From NCBI GenBank assembly GCA_937871355.1, contig CALMPX010000212.1:1-8037 (forward strand): 8,037 nucleotides of DNA. The letters are read 5' to 3'. Positions 1 through 5,855 of this stretch are shown here, one piece after another. The DNA is from an uncultured Bdellovibrio sp. GTDB taxonomy: Bacteria; Bdellovibrionota; Bdellovibrionia; Bdellovibrionales; Bdellovibrionaceae. The number at the start of each line of letters is the position of its first letter. Position 1 is the first letter of the stretch. Under the pieces are notes generated by a model that was not told where the DNA came from, ran no database searches, and was given only the letters and a program-made list of their open reading frames with translations. A program made the position numbers and the translations under genes.

Positions 1-776
1 TTTATTTTCTTAAATAACTTTAATGCATTTTGTTTTGTGGCTTCACACAAAACATCCATAGATATGTTCTTTAAATCAGCTACCACTTGCGCCGTATGTA
101 ACATGTAAGCCGATGTATTTGATCGACCACGCATAGGAACAGGTGCTAAAAAAGGTGAATCTGTTTCAACATGGATGCGATCGAGCGGGATAATGTTTTT
201 AACAATGTCACGTAAAGCTGTGGCATTTTTAAAGGTAGCCACCCCTGAGATCGAAATATTAAATCCAAGATCTAAAGCTTCTTTAGCTAACCATTCCGTA
301 CCGGTGAAACAATGGATGACGCCATTCACTTCACCTTTGTACTTACTCAAAATACGAATCGTTTCTTCTTCCGCATCTCGAGTGTGAATCTCAACCGGCA
401 AATTTAATTTCTTTGCGATATCTAATTGCTTTTCAAACGCTTCAATTTGCTCTTCTTTCGGCGATTGATTATAATAGTAATCTAACCCAATTTCACCTAT
501 AGCGACCACTTCAGGACGTGGTGCATTCCTTATTAAGAATTCGCCAACCGCATCTGTGTACTTAACACCTTCATGGGGATGAACACCAATCGTACAGTAA
601 ACATCAGGCGCATATTTAACAGCGAGATCAATCACAGTTTGTAAATCTTCAGGCTCCGTGCCGATGGTAATTATTTTTGAAACGCCAGCGGCACGAGCCG
701 CATTTAAAGCGGCTTCCGATCCACCTTCAAGACGATCTAAATGGCAATGAATATCGATCCATTTATTTTCGAGCAT
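1..776 (-). CDS. ycfH: TatD-family metal-dependent hydrolase (YcfH type), 3' end cut by window edge
   Basis: Members of this family are TIM-barrel, two-metal hydrolases of the amidohydrolase superfamily; characterised ones act as DNases (3'-5' exonuclease or AP-endonuclease activity). I translated the open frame by hand: 258 codons are visible with no stop before the edge, and since the family is usually about 255-265 residues only a codon or a few is missing. The metal ligands are all present: IDIHCHLD (H10, H12), GEIGLDYY (E95), EIHTRD (H131), VIHCFTG (H155) and ETDSPFLAP (D206), followed by the usual PxRG loop (PMRGRSN). The start at 776 puts the first histidine pair at residues 10-12, as expected. 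It overlaps the end of holB by 14 bp (763-776), which points to translational coupling. It is the last visible gene of the tmk-holB-ycfH order known from E. coli. The substrate is not certain; the family assignment is. Confidence 0.93.
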   Translation of the reverse strand, partial: MLENKWIDIHCHLDRLEGGSEAALNAARAAGVSKIITIGTEPEDLQTVIDLAVKYAPDVYCTIGVHPHEGVKYTDAVGEFLIRNAPRPEVVAIGEIGLDYYYNQSPKEEQIEAFEKQLDIAKKLNLPVEIHTRDAEEETIRILSKYKGEVNGVIHCFTGTEWLAKEALDLGFNISISGVATFKNATALRDIVKNIIPLDRIHVETDSPFLAPVPMRGRSNTSAYMLHTAQVVADLKNISMDVLCEATKQNALKLFKKI

Positions 777-1725
777 GAGTCACCCATAAGCTTTCGACCA
801 ATAAAGTGCTATCCGCATAACCTTGAATTTCTTTTTGCGTTTTCAATAGCTGAGATATAAAAACATTGATTTTAGCGTTATCTAAAAAAGTAAATTTTTT
901 AATGCGATCCAATTGATCGATGTTCAAAACACTTCCCCATTCATTCAACTTGACGACTAATACATCACGCATGACATGAATCCAGTTTTTAATAATATCC
1001 TGAGCCTCTTCACGATCTTTAAATGAGCTTCTCCATGAAGACGAATTCAGAAAATGAGCTTCGTTCCAAAACAAATCTAACAAATCAAAACTTTGAATTC
1101 TTTTGGTCATTCCTTCAGGGCTAGAAAGATGGGCCACGGCATTGAGTTGACCGCGGCTGCATTTATATATCCAGTCAGGTAAACCGGGCTTAATCGATTT
1201 AACTTCGGCTTCACTCAAAGGATTAAAGCGAATGACTTGGGAACGCGAACGAATGGTTCTCATCATAGATTCAGCTTCCGGTGCAATCAGAATAAAAAAA
1301 ACATTTTCATTAGGTTCTTCTAAAATTTTCAAAATAGAATTAGCTGCTTGTGGATTAAATAAGTTCGCCTGATCTATAATAACAATACGATTGCGACCAA
1401 AATTAGATAAATTTAAAAATTCAATAATATGTCGAGCTTGATCAACTTTAATATTTTGTCCTACAGGCTCGATAAACAAAACATTTTCAGATTGGTGCTT
1501 GGCGACCCGAACACACGACGGACAAACTCCGCACGGTGTATTTGGGGTATCTTTAACTTCGCATAATAATTTTTGGGCGATGGCATAAGCCACCATTTTT
1601 TTGCCAATGCTTTCGGGACCCGTAAAAAGCATGGCATGCGGCAAACGCTGACGTCCAACAGCTTCTTCCAGTTGAATAATTTGCGCTTGATGGCCGTGAA
1701 TATGCGATTTCAAATTCTGCATCAT
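763..1725 (-). CDS. holB: DNA polymerase III subunit delta' (clamp loader)
   Basis: This is the delta' subunit of the clamp loader that places the beta sliding clamp on primed DNA. It is 320 residues, a normal length. The N-terminal AAA+ module shows HAMLFTGPESIGKK (P-loop-like, 30-43), a zinc site of four cysteines (C55, C65, C68, C71), a Walker B-like IIDQAN (116-121), LEEP (135-138) and the SRC-type motif as SRSQ (160-163). The P-loop ends in GKK instead of GKT/S and Walker B lacks its second acid, which fits the known role of delta' as a stator that does not hydrolyse ATP. The C-terminal part, after about residue 170, is the less conserved collar region. The start ATG shares an ATGA with the tmk stop (1722-1725), and a second Met follows directly, so the true start could be one codon later. 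No strong ribosome site is seen, so coupling to tmk is likely. Confidence 0.95.
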   Translation of the reverse strand: MMQNLKSHIHGHQAQIIQLEEAVGRQRLPHAMLFTGPESIGKKMVAYAIAQKLLCEVKDTPNTPCGVCPSCVRVAKHQSENVLFIEPVGQNIKVDQARHIIEFLNLSNFGRNRIVIIDQANLFNPQAANSILKILEEPNENVFFILIAPEAESMMRTIRSRSQVIRFNPLSEAEVKSIKPGLPDWIYKCSRGQLNAVAHLSSPEGMTKRIQSFDLLDLFWNEAHFLNSSSWRSSFKDREEAQDIIKNWIHVMRDVLVVKLNEWGSVLNIDQLDRIKKFTFLDNAKINVFISQLLKTQKEIQGYADSTLLVESLWVTHARK

Positions 1726-2393
1726 GAAACCCAGCCGCGTGATTGAAGATCATTTAATAAAATTTTAAACAACTCATCAGGAGTAAGTGCCGCATTTAAA
1801 ACGAGCCAATTATTTTGACCGGTTCGTTGAGATTCTTTCGCCTGGTCAACGAAGGCTGTCCGTACACGTTCGTGGAAATCATCTTTTTCTGATTCAATGC
1901 GATCATCAACACTTCCCGTTTCATCGCCACGACGAGTCCGTCGCTTTTTGGATTCTTCCACTGATAAATCCAAAAGCACGGTCAGATCAGGAACAAGGTC
2001 ATTCGTTGAAAAATGATTAAGCCACTCAACTTGTTCTTTGGAAATTCCACGACCTCCACCCTGAAAGGCCACAGAACTAGCTGAAAAACGATCACAGAGA
2101 ACCCATTTTTTTTGCAGGAGTGCAGGACGAATCACAAGATCCACATGTTGAGCGCGACTTGCTTGGTACATCAGAAGTTCAGTTCTTGGAGTGGGAGCGT
2201 TTTCGCGTTTTTGTAAAATAAGATCCCGAAGTTGATCTCCAACTTCGGTTCCGCCCGGTTCTCGAGTAACGACTGTAGAAAAAGAACGCGCCGTTAAATG
2301 TTGATCCAACATTTTCATCAACGATGACTTACCGGAACCATCTAGACCTTCAAAGACCATAAAAAACATAGCCTTAAGGTATCTCTCAACCAT
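1722..2393 (-). CDS. tmk: Thymidylate kinase (dTMP kinase)
   Basis: The enzyme phosphorylates dTMP to dTDP with ATP, on the route to dTTP in the cytoplasm. Visible motifs are the P-loop FEGLDGSGKS (14-23), TREPGG (43-48, substrate loop), CDRFSASSVAFQGGGRG (100-116, the DRY/F and QG motifs), a membrane-free core strand VLLDL (139-143) and an arginine-rich LID, RRTRRGD (151-157), followed by DRIESE (164-169). Having the basic residues in the LID rather than the P-loop fits the bacterial type II class. The longest frame gives 223 residues, but its first eight codons extend beyond the usual family start. Met9 (2369), reading MFFMVFEG, or Met12 (2360) fits relatives better. An AAGG lies at 2372-2375, 2 bases before Met9 and 11 before Met12, and nothing similar precedes 2393. 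This is the first gene of the minus-strand operon and is divergent from secG. Confidence 0.95.
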   Translation of the reverse strand: MVERYLKAMFFMVFEGLDGSGKSSLMKMLDQHLTARSFSTVVTREPGGTEVGDQLRDLILQKRENAPTPRTELLMYQASRAQHVDLVIRPALLQKKWVLCDRFSASSVAFQGGGRGISKEQVEWLNHFSTNDLVPDLTVLLDLSVEESKKRRTRRGDETGSVDDRIESEKDDFHERVRTAFVDQAKESQRTGQNNWLVLNAALTPDELFKILLNDLQSRGWVS

Positions 2394-2400
2394 CGATTTT

Positions 2401-2436
2401 TGTCATCATTAAACAGTGCGTAAAAATTGCTAAAAA
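2401..2436 (-). promoter_or_regulatory. Possible sigma70-like promoter for tmk-holB-ycfH
   Basis: Read on the minus strand, TTTAAT (2413-2408, 5 of 6 matches to TATAAT) lies 17 bases downstream of TTTTTA (2436-2431, only 3 of 6 matches to TTGACA). Transcription would begin near 2401. That leaves an 8-base leader before the longest tmk frame but about 32 bases before Met9, which supports a downstream tmk start. The -35 match is poor and AT-rich DNA gives such matches by chance, so this is tentative. Confidence 0.25.
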
Positions 2437-2467
2437 TGCCCCTGATGCCCTCGAGAAGCACTTTTAG
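2430..2467. repeat. Imperfect inverted repeat between divergent tmk and secG
   Basis: CTAAAAATGC (2430-2439) and GCACTTTTAG (2458-2467) are inverted copies matching at 9 of 10 positions, separated by 18 bases that include CTCGAG. A second copy-like stretch, TAAAAATTGC (2421-2430), abuts the left arm as an approximate direct repeat. The element sits in the only sizeable intergenic region of the window, between two divergent transcription units, so it could be an operator. It is not a terminator, since it follows no gene end. Confidence 0.4.
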
Positions 2468-2485
2468 TTCTAGACGGGTCCATGG

Positions 2486-2514
2486 TTTTTAGTTTAAGTT
2501 AAATTTCTTTTAAT
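2486..2514 (+). promoter_or_regulatory. Possible sigma70-like promoter for secG
   Basis: TTTTTA (2486-2491), 17 bases, then TTTAAT (2509-2514). This is the same pair of hexamers with the same spacing as the tmk candidate on the other strand. Transcription would begin near 2521. A start codon at 2521 would then be leaderless, whereas the start at 2536 would have a short leader carrying GGAG. A small palindrome, TTTAAGTTAAA (2493-2503), lies in the spacer. The -35 box is weak, so confidence is low. Confidence 0.25.
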
Positions 2515-2522
2515 ACTTAGAT

Positions 2523-2526
2523 GGAG
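2523..2526 (+). promoter_or_regulatory. Ribosome binding site deciding the secG start
   Basis: GGAG stands 9 bases before the ATG at 2536 and 12 before the ATG at 2539. It lies inside what would be codons 1-2 of the longer frame from 2521. That upstream ATG is preceded by TTTTAATACTTAG, with no ribosome site, so translation very likely begins at 2536. Confidence 0.6.
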
Positions 2527-2535
2527 ACGCCCGTT

Positions 2536-2859
2536 ATGATGACATTTTTAGGAACTGTTCACTTAATCGCATGTATTGCTTTAATTATCTTGGCTATGAT
2601 GCAGGATTCTAAAGGCGGAGGAATGTTCTCTTCTCAAACTTCTTCTAACTCGGTTTTAGGCGCAACTGGCGGAGCCTCATTAGCCGTAACGATGACTAAA
2701 GTTCTTTCTGTTATCATTCTCATCACGTGTGTTAGTATCGCTATGATCTACACAAATTCTAATAAATCAGTCGTTGATGGCGGCGTTATGGGTGGATCTC
2801 CAGCTCCTACAACAACTCCAGCGGCTGCGGCTTCAGCCGATAACACTCAAAGCAAATAA
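2536..2859 (+). CDS. secG: Preprotein translocase subunit SecG
   Basis: SecG is the small accessory subunit of the SecYEG channel and assists SecA-driven protein export across the inner membrane. From the start at 2536 it has 107 residues; the longest frame, from 2521, adds METPV. It has the SecG plan: a first membrane helix (about residues 3-20, TFLGTVHLIACIALIILA), the conserved loop MMQDSKGGGMFSS, then NSVLGATGGAS (family consensus LFGARGSA-like), a second helix (about 57-75, VLSVIILITCVSIAMIY) and a soluble tail rich in Ala, Pro and Thr. The arginine usual after the first helix (QRGKG in many species) is DSKGG here. The start is chosen because GGAG stands 9 bases upstream and because SecG normally begins right before helix 1. 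It is first in a two-gene plus-strand unit, with the next gene 4 bases downstream. Confidence 0.92.
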   Translation: MMTFLGTVHLIACIALIILAMMQDSKGGGMFSSQTSSNSVLGATGGASLAVTMTKVLSVIILITCVSIAMIYTNSNKSVVDGGVMGGSPAPTTTPAAAASADNTQSK

Positions 2860-2863
2860 TTAA

Positions 2864-3667
2864 ATGAAGTCGTGGCTTATACCTGGGTTAATTATTACGG
2901 GTATTGCTCTTATTATACTAGCGCTAATTATTCCGAGCCGCTCTATTGATACATTAGGAAAAAAAGTTATTGCATCCGTCATTGATTTACACGGCTCCGC
3001 GACCGTGGAAGGACTTGATGAAACCGATACAGCGGATATACAGAAGAAAACCAAAGTTAAAAATTTAGATGTCGTCAAAACGAAATCACTCTCAGAAGCT
3101 TCGATTGAACTATCTAAGCTTCATGCAGAAATCCGTATTTTAGAAAATTCAAACATCCTTTTCGAAGAAAACACCGAAGGTTCAATCATTCTAACCATTA
3201 AAGAAGGCGATCTTGTGATCGAAAGTCTTGGCAACGATGTCAACGAATATGGGCCTGGTGCGCATTTTTGGATTAAAAAAGACGGCCGTCAGCTCTCCGC
3301 TTTAGACTATGCCATAACAAACGAAAAGAATCAGTCGTCGCCACTTCAAAAATCGAAATTGATATCTCAAATTAAAAAAAATGACCTATTATCTCAAAGT
3401 AAAATTGAAGAAATTTTAAATACCAAAAAAAATGATTTCTTTCGTTGCTACGGGCAATTGATTCAAAAAGAAGAACAGGCTCATGGTCAGCTGTTATTAT
3501 CTTTTGAAGTTTTACCTACAGGCAAAGTCGCCGCGGTTGATATCACAAAAACCGAAATCAATCAGGCTTCATTTATTTCCTGTATTAAAGAAGTCGTTAT
3601 GCGAACATCCTTTCCACCATTTGATGGCAAGGCCATTACGACAATCTTTCCTCTTAAATTTGATTAG
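2864..3667 (+). CDS. Membrane-anchored protein with FecR-like middle and AgmX/PglI-type C-terminal domain
   Basis: The exact function is unknown. The protein has 267 residues: one N-terminal membrane helix (about 5-24) with little before it; a region at about 36-122 that reads like a FecR beta domain (HGSATVEG, then a run ending LDVVKTKSLSEASIEL, RILENSNILFEE and ILTIKEGDLVIES); a polar lysine-rich linker (about 150-190); and a C-terminal domain (about 181-267) resembling the AgmX/PglI C-terminal domain of predatory and gliding deltaproteobacteria. That domain shows the pattern FFRCYGQ, a GQLLLSFEVLPTGKV strand pair, a second cysteine in ISCIKEVV, and a FPPFDG...FPLKF ending. C195 and C240 could form a disulphide if the domain is periplasmic. 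It lies 4 bases after secG, so the two are co-transcribed. No lipobox is seen. A role in envelope signalling or as a TonB/AgmX-like envelope linker is inference. Its TAG stop overlaps the stop of the convergent gene. Confidence 0.8.
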   Translation: MKSWLIPGLIITGIALIILALIIPSRSIDTLGKKVIASVIDLHGSATVEGLDETDTADIQKKTKVKNLDVVKTKSLSEASIELSKLHAEIRILENSNILFEENTEGSIILTIKEGDLVIESLGNDVNEYGPGAHFWIKKDGRQLSALDYAITNEKNQSSPLQKSKLISQIKKNDLLSQSKIEEILNTKKNDFFRCYGQLIQKEEQAHGQLLLSFEVLPTGKVAAVDITKTEINQASFISCIKEVVMRTSFPPFDGKAITTIFPLKFD

Positions 3668-4758
3668 TATTCGTGAAGATAATCAATATCAGAACGTATC
3701 CAAGGTTCAAAAATTCCTTCAAGCTCATAGACTTTGCCATTTTCGACACGTTTTTCTCTTAAGGGCTGAATCTGGCATTGCCATGTTTGAGACAGAACCT
3801 TTTGTTCAATCAAATAATTTAAAATCATTTCATAAGAAGATAAACCTAATATGCGACGCTTAATCAAATCCTCAAAAGATTTCACGAGCATATTCGAAGT
3901 AAAACCATAGTTGACTTTAAGACTTGTGATAATTTGACCTAATTCTTCTAAAGATAAACGCTGATCCTGTACTAAATCTAAAGCAATTTGAAACGAATCA
4001 TAAGTCGCCATACAGCGACGTCCATATTTAATGTAATACAAAGGATCCGTGTCAGTCGCTAAATTAATATAGATTTTATCTACGGGATCTTGAATTTCAA
4101 TCATAGTTTGTAAACGCAAAATTTCATCAACCTGGGCTCCTGTCACACCCAGTTTTTCCAGTAATCTTGATAACTGCTGTGTTGTTTGTCGACGAGTACA
4201 AATATCTGAGAACAACGTATAAATAGTTGCATCGGATTCGGAATCATCACCAAAGCAAATCATTTTTACATTCGCACCGAGTTGAACACGCAACTGCATC
4301 AAAGCTTGAATTTTATAACCGATTTGTTTTTTTAAAAATAAAAATTTGGATGGCATAAGATTTTTTAAATTATCTTTATAGAACATCATCAACGGACTTA
4401 TATTATCTAATTGAAATTTTTCATAAATTTTAGACTCCATCTGCGGCGGAGAAGCTGATACGAAAAACAGTGGAAAATTATTATCGTTGTAATGTTTCTT
4501 ACGATAACGAGTCATACTTTTAATTAGTTCCGATGAGCCAGGAACATTTTTTTTGGTCAGTGATTTTTCAAAAATAGCAGATAACAATCCTTTGAAGGAA
4601 TCTATTTTGGTATCCAAATAAGTTTTATCCAAATCCCAAACATAGACTTCTGAAAATTTGGAAATATCCATGCCCTCATTATAATCAAAACAAACAACAT
4701 CCAGCTGAGTCTCTGATCGATTTTGCCAAGCCTGTTTTGTGTTTTTGATTTCACTCAT
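3664..4758 (-). CDS. HAD-fold phosphatase-like protein, App1/DUF2183-like motifs, with an unassigned C-terminal half
   Basis: The protein has 364 residues, no signal peptide and no membrane helix, so it is probably cytoplasmic. The HAD phosphatase motifs are in order: VWDLDKTYLDT (40-50, nucleophile D42, acid D44, T46); FFVSASP (98-104, motif II S101); a lysine-rich FLFLKKQIGYK (139-149, motif III); and CFGDDSESDATIY (168-180, motif IV D171, D172, D176). The pairs VSASPPQM and GDDSESDATIY resemble the VSNSPW and GDSGEAD-type motifs of the App1/DUF2183 phosphatidate phosphatase group, but a phospholipid substrate is not shown. Residues from about 190 to 364 match nothing I recognise; they include DKIYINLATDTDPLYYIKYG and predicted helices. 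The gene follows the TerC-like gene by 51 bases on the same strand. It has a promoter-like TATAAT 7 bases before the ATG and no ribosome site. Its stop overlaps that of the convergent gene by 4 bases. An internal start at Met30 (4671) is possible but also lacks a well-spaced ribosome site. Confidence 0.8.
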   Translation of the reverse strand: MSEIKNTKQAWQNRSETQLDVVCFDYNEGMDISKFSEVYVWDLDKTYLDTKIDSFKGLLSAIFEKSLTKKNVPGSSELIKSMTRYRKKHYNDNNFPLFFVSASPPQMESKIYEKFQLDNISPLMMFYKDNLKNLMPSKFLFLKKQIGYKIQALMQLRVQLGANVKMICFGDDSESDATIYTLFSDICTRRQTTQQLSRLLEKLGVTGAQVDEILRLQTMIEIQDPVDKIYINLATDTDPLYYIKYGRRCMATYDSFQIALDLVQDQRLSLEELGQIITSLKVNYGFTSNMLVKSFEDLIKRRILGLSSYEMILNYLIEQKVLSQTWQCQIQPLREKRVENGKVYELEGIFEPWIRSDIDYLHEY

Positions 4759-4765
4759 AAGAATA

Positions 4766-4795
4766 ATTATACAAAATCATAGAGGCCGCTTACAA
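4766..4795 (-). promoter_or_regulatory. Sigma70-like promoter directly before the HAD gene
   Basis: On the minus strand a perfect TATAAT (4771-4766) lies 18 bases downstream of TTGTAA (4795-4790, 4 of 6 matches to TTGACA), with TTTTG directly before the -10 box. Only 7 bases (TATTCTT) separate the -10 box from the ATG at 4758, so transcription would begin at or one base before the start codon. This would let the HAD gene be expressed apart from uvrA and the TerC-like gene. If transcription does start here, the message is leaderless. Confidence 0.5.
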
Positions 4796-4800
4796 TTGAA

Positions 4801-4823
4801 ATAAAAAATCTAGACTTTTTTAT
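4801..4823. repeat. AT-only inverted repeat at the end of the TerC-like gene
   Basis: ATAAAAAA (4801-4808) and TTTTTTAT (4816-4823) are perfect 8-base inverted arms around TCTAGAC, spanning the TAG stop of the TerC-like gene (4812-4810). On the minus strand the right arm forms a T-run. A stem made only of A-T pairs is a weak terminator at best, so it may merely slow or partly reduce read-through into the HAD gene, or be chance in AT-rich DNA. Confidence 0.3.
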
Positions 4824-5844
4824 CGGCCTTCATTGAGTGCAATACCGACAAAGATAAAATAACTAATCCGCTCAATCCCGTAACCCATTCTGGAATATGC
4901 ACAAAGGCACCAAAGAGCATAATCAAGGCTAAAGCCCCTAAGGCATAAAAGGCTCCGTGTTCAAGATATTTAAAGTTTTCGACTGTATTTTTTTCCACGA
5001 AGTAAATTGTTAGACTTCTCACGAAGAAGGCGCCGATGCCCAAACCAATCATAATCAAAAACAAACTATTGGTTAATGCAAAGGCTCCAACAACGCCATC
5101 AAAACTGAATGAGGCATCAAGAACTTCAAGATAAAGAAATGTTCCTAATCCCGCAGAGGCCACGACTGTTTTCGCATCAGAAACCACTTCTTTGTCTTCT
5201 AAAAATGACGAAAGCCCATGAACGAGTAAAAACGTAATAATTCCACTGATACCAGAAAGAATAAAATCATGTTGATCTTTTACATCCGTAAACATTCTGG
5301 CAAATAGAATTAAAACAACAAGAGTAATAACCAATTCAGCACCTTGAAACTGGCCCGTTTTAGACATCGGTTTCTCTAAGAGGGGAATCCAATGCACGTC
5401 CTTATCTTCATCAAAAAAGAAATGAATGAACACCATGAACAAAAATATCCCGCCAAAGCTAGCTACGTAAAGGTGTGACGAAGTCATGATTGCGGCGTAT
5501 TTAGTGGGTTCGTAAATTGATAAAATCAAAGCCTCAATGGGACCGATTTTTCCCAAAACTGAAACGATACCGAGTGGAAATAATAACCTCATACCGAATA
5601 CGGCGATCAACATTCCCCAAGTTAAAAATCTTTTTTTCCATATTTCCGACATGCTTTTCATGACTGTGGCATTCACCACGGCATTATCAAATGATAAAGA
5701 AATCTCAAGAATAGAAAGTAAAACTGTTGTTAGCAACGCCTGCATCACGTGTGTCATGGACTGCGTCTGAAACCAGACCATTCCACTGACCAATAATAAA
5801 CCGGCTAAGGTAATCCAAATCGATGACTTAAAATATTTTAACAT
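4810..5844 (-). CDS. DUF475-family integral membrane protein (TerC-like superfamily)
   Basis: This is a polytopic inner-membrane protein of 344 residues with about nine hydrophobic segments. Two equivalent family signatures lie in membrane segments: LEISLSFDNAVVNA (46-59) and YLEVLDASFSFDGVVGAF (238-255). Their buried acids E47, D53, E240, D243 and D249 are candidate metal ligands. Other conserved-looking stretches are FGMRLLFP (83-90), HFFFDEDKD (141-149), GLGIGAFFVRSLTIY (267-281) and YLEHGAFYALG (293-303). The duplicated SFDN/SFDG signatures and the length match the DUF475 branch of the TerC/Alx superfamily. Some superfamily members (Alx, MntY-type) export Mn2+, but transport by DUF475 proteins is not established to my knowledge. 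An AAAGG (5854-5850) stands 5 bases before the ATG. The gene begins 11 bases after the uvrA stop, so it is read on the same message. Confidence 0.88.
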   Translation of the reverse strand: MLKYFKSSIWITLAGLLLVSGMVWFQTQSMTHVMQALLTTVLLSILEISLSFDNAVVNATVMKSMSEIWKKRFLTWGMLIAVFGMRLLFPLGIVSVLGKIGPIEALILSIYEPTKYAAIMTSSHLYVASFGGIFLFMVFIHFFFDEDKDVHWIPLLEKPMSKTGQFQGAELVITLVVLILFARMFTDVKDQHDFILSGISGIITFLLVHGLSSFLEDKEVVSDAKTVVASAGLGTFLYLEVLDASFSFDGVVGAFALTNSLFLIMIGLGIGAFFVRSLTIYFVEKNTVENFKYLEHGAFYALGALALIMLFGAFVHIPEWVTGLSGLVILSLSVLHSMKADKKV

Positions 5845-5855
5845 ATATACCTTTA

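Noticed and set aside
175..387. 70-codon plus-strand frame opposite the TatD-family gene
   Set aside because: It lies wholly antisense to a gene with all six metal ligands intact.
763..1725. Altered Walker A (GKK) and Walker B (IIDQAN) in HolB as a sign of a broken gene
   Set aside because: Delta' subunits are normally non-catalytic stators and often carry such changes; the gene is otherwise full length.
1461..1753. Two minus-strand frames of about 65 codons (1461-1658 and 1553-1753) overlapping holB
   Set aside because: They are alternative-frame readings of holB's zinc and P-loop region with no independent support.
1787..2020. 77-codon plus-strand frame inside tmk
   Set aside because: Antisense shadow of tmk, whose LID and core motifs are read on the other strand; composition looks random.
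2860..3078. 72-codon minus-strand frame opposite the start of the FecR-like/AgmX-type gene
   Set aside because: It mirrors the membrane helix and FecR-like region of the real gene, and no ribosome site or homology is visible.
3483..3863. 126-codon plus-strand frame running across the convergent junction
   Set aside because: It is out of frame with the AgmX-type gene, antisense to the HAD gene and has no recognisable domain; both overlapped frames have clear protein features.
5537..5770. 77-codon plus-strand frame opposite the DUF475 gene
   Set aside because: Antisense to a clear membrane protein gene; no independent evidence.
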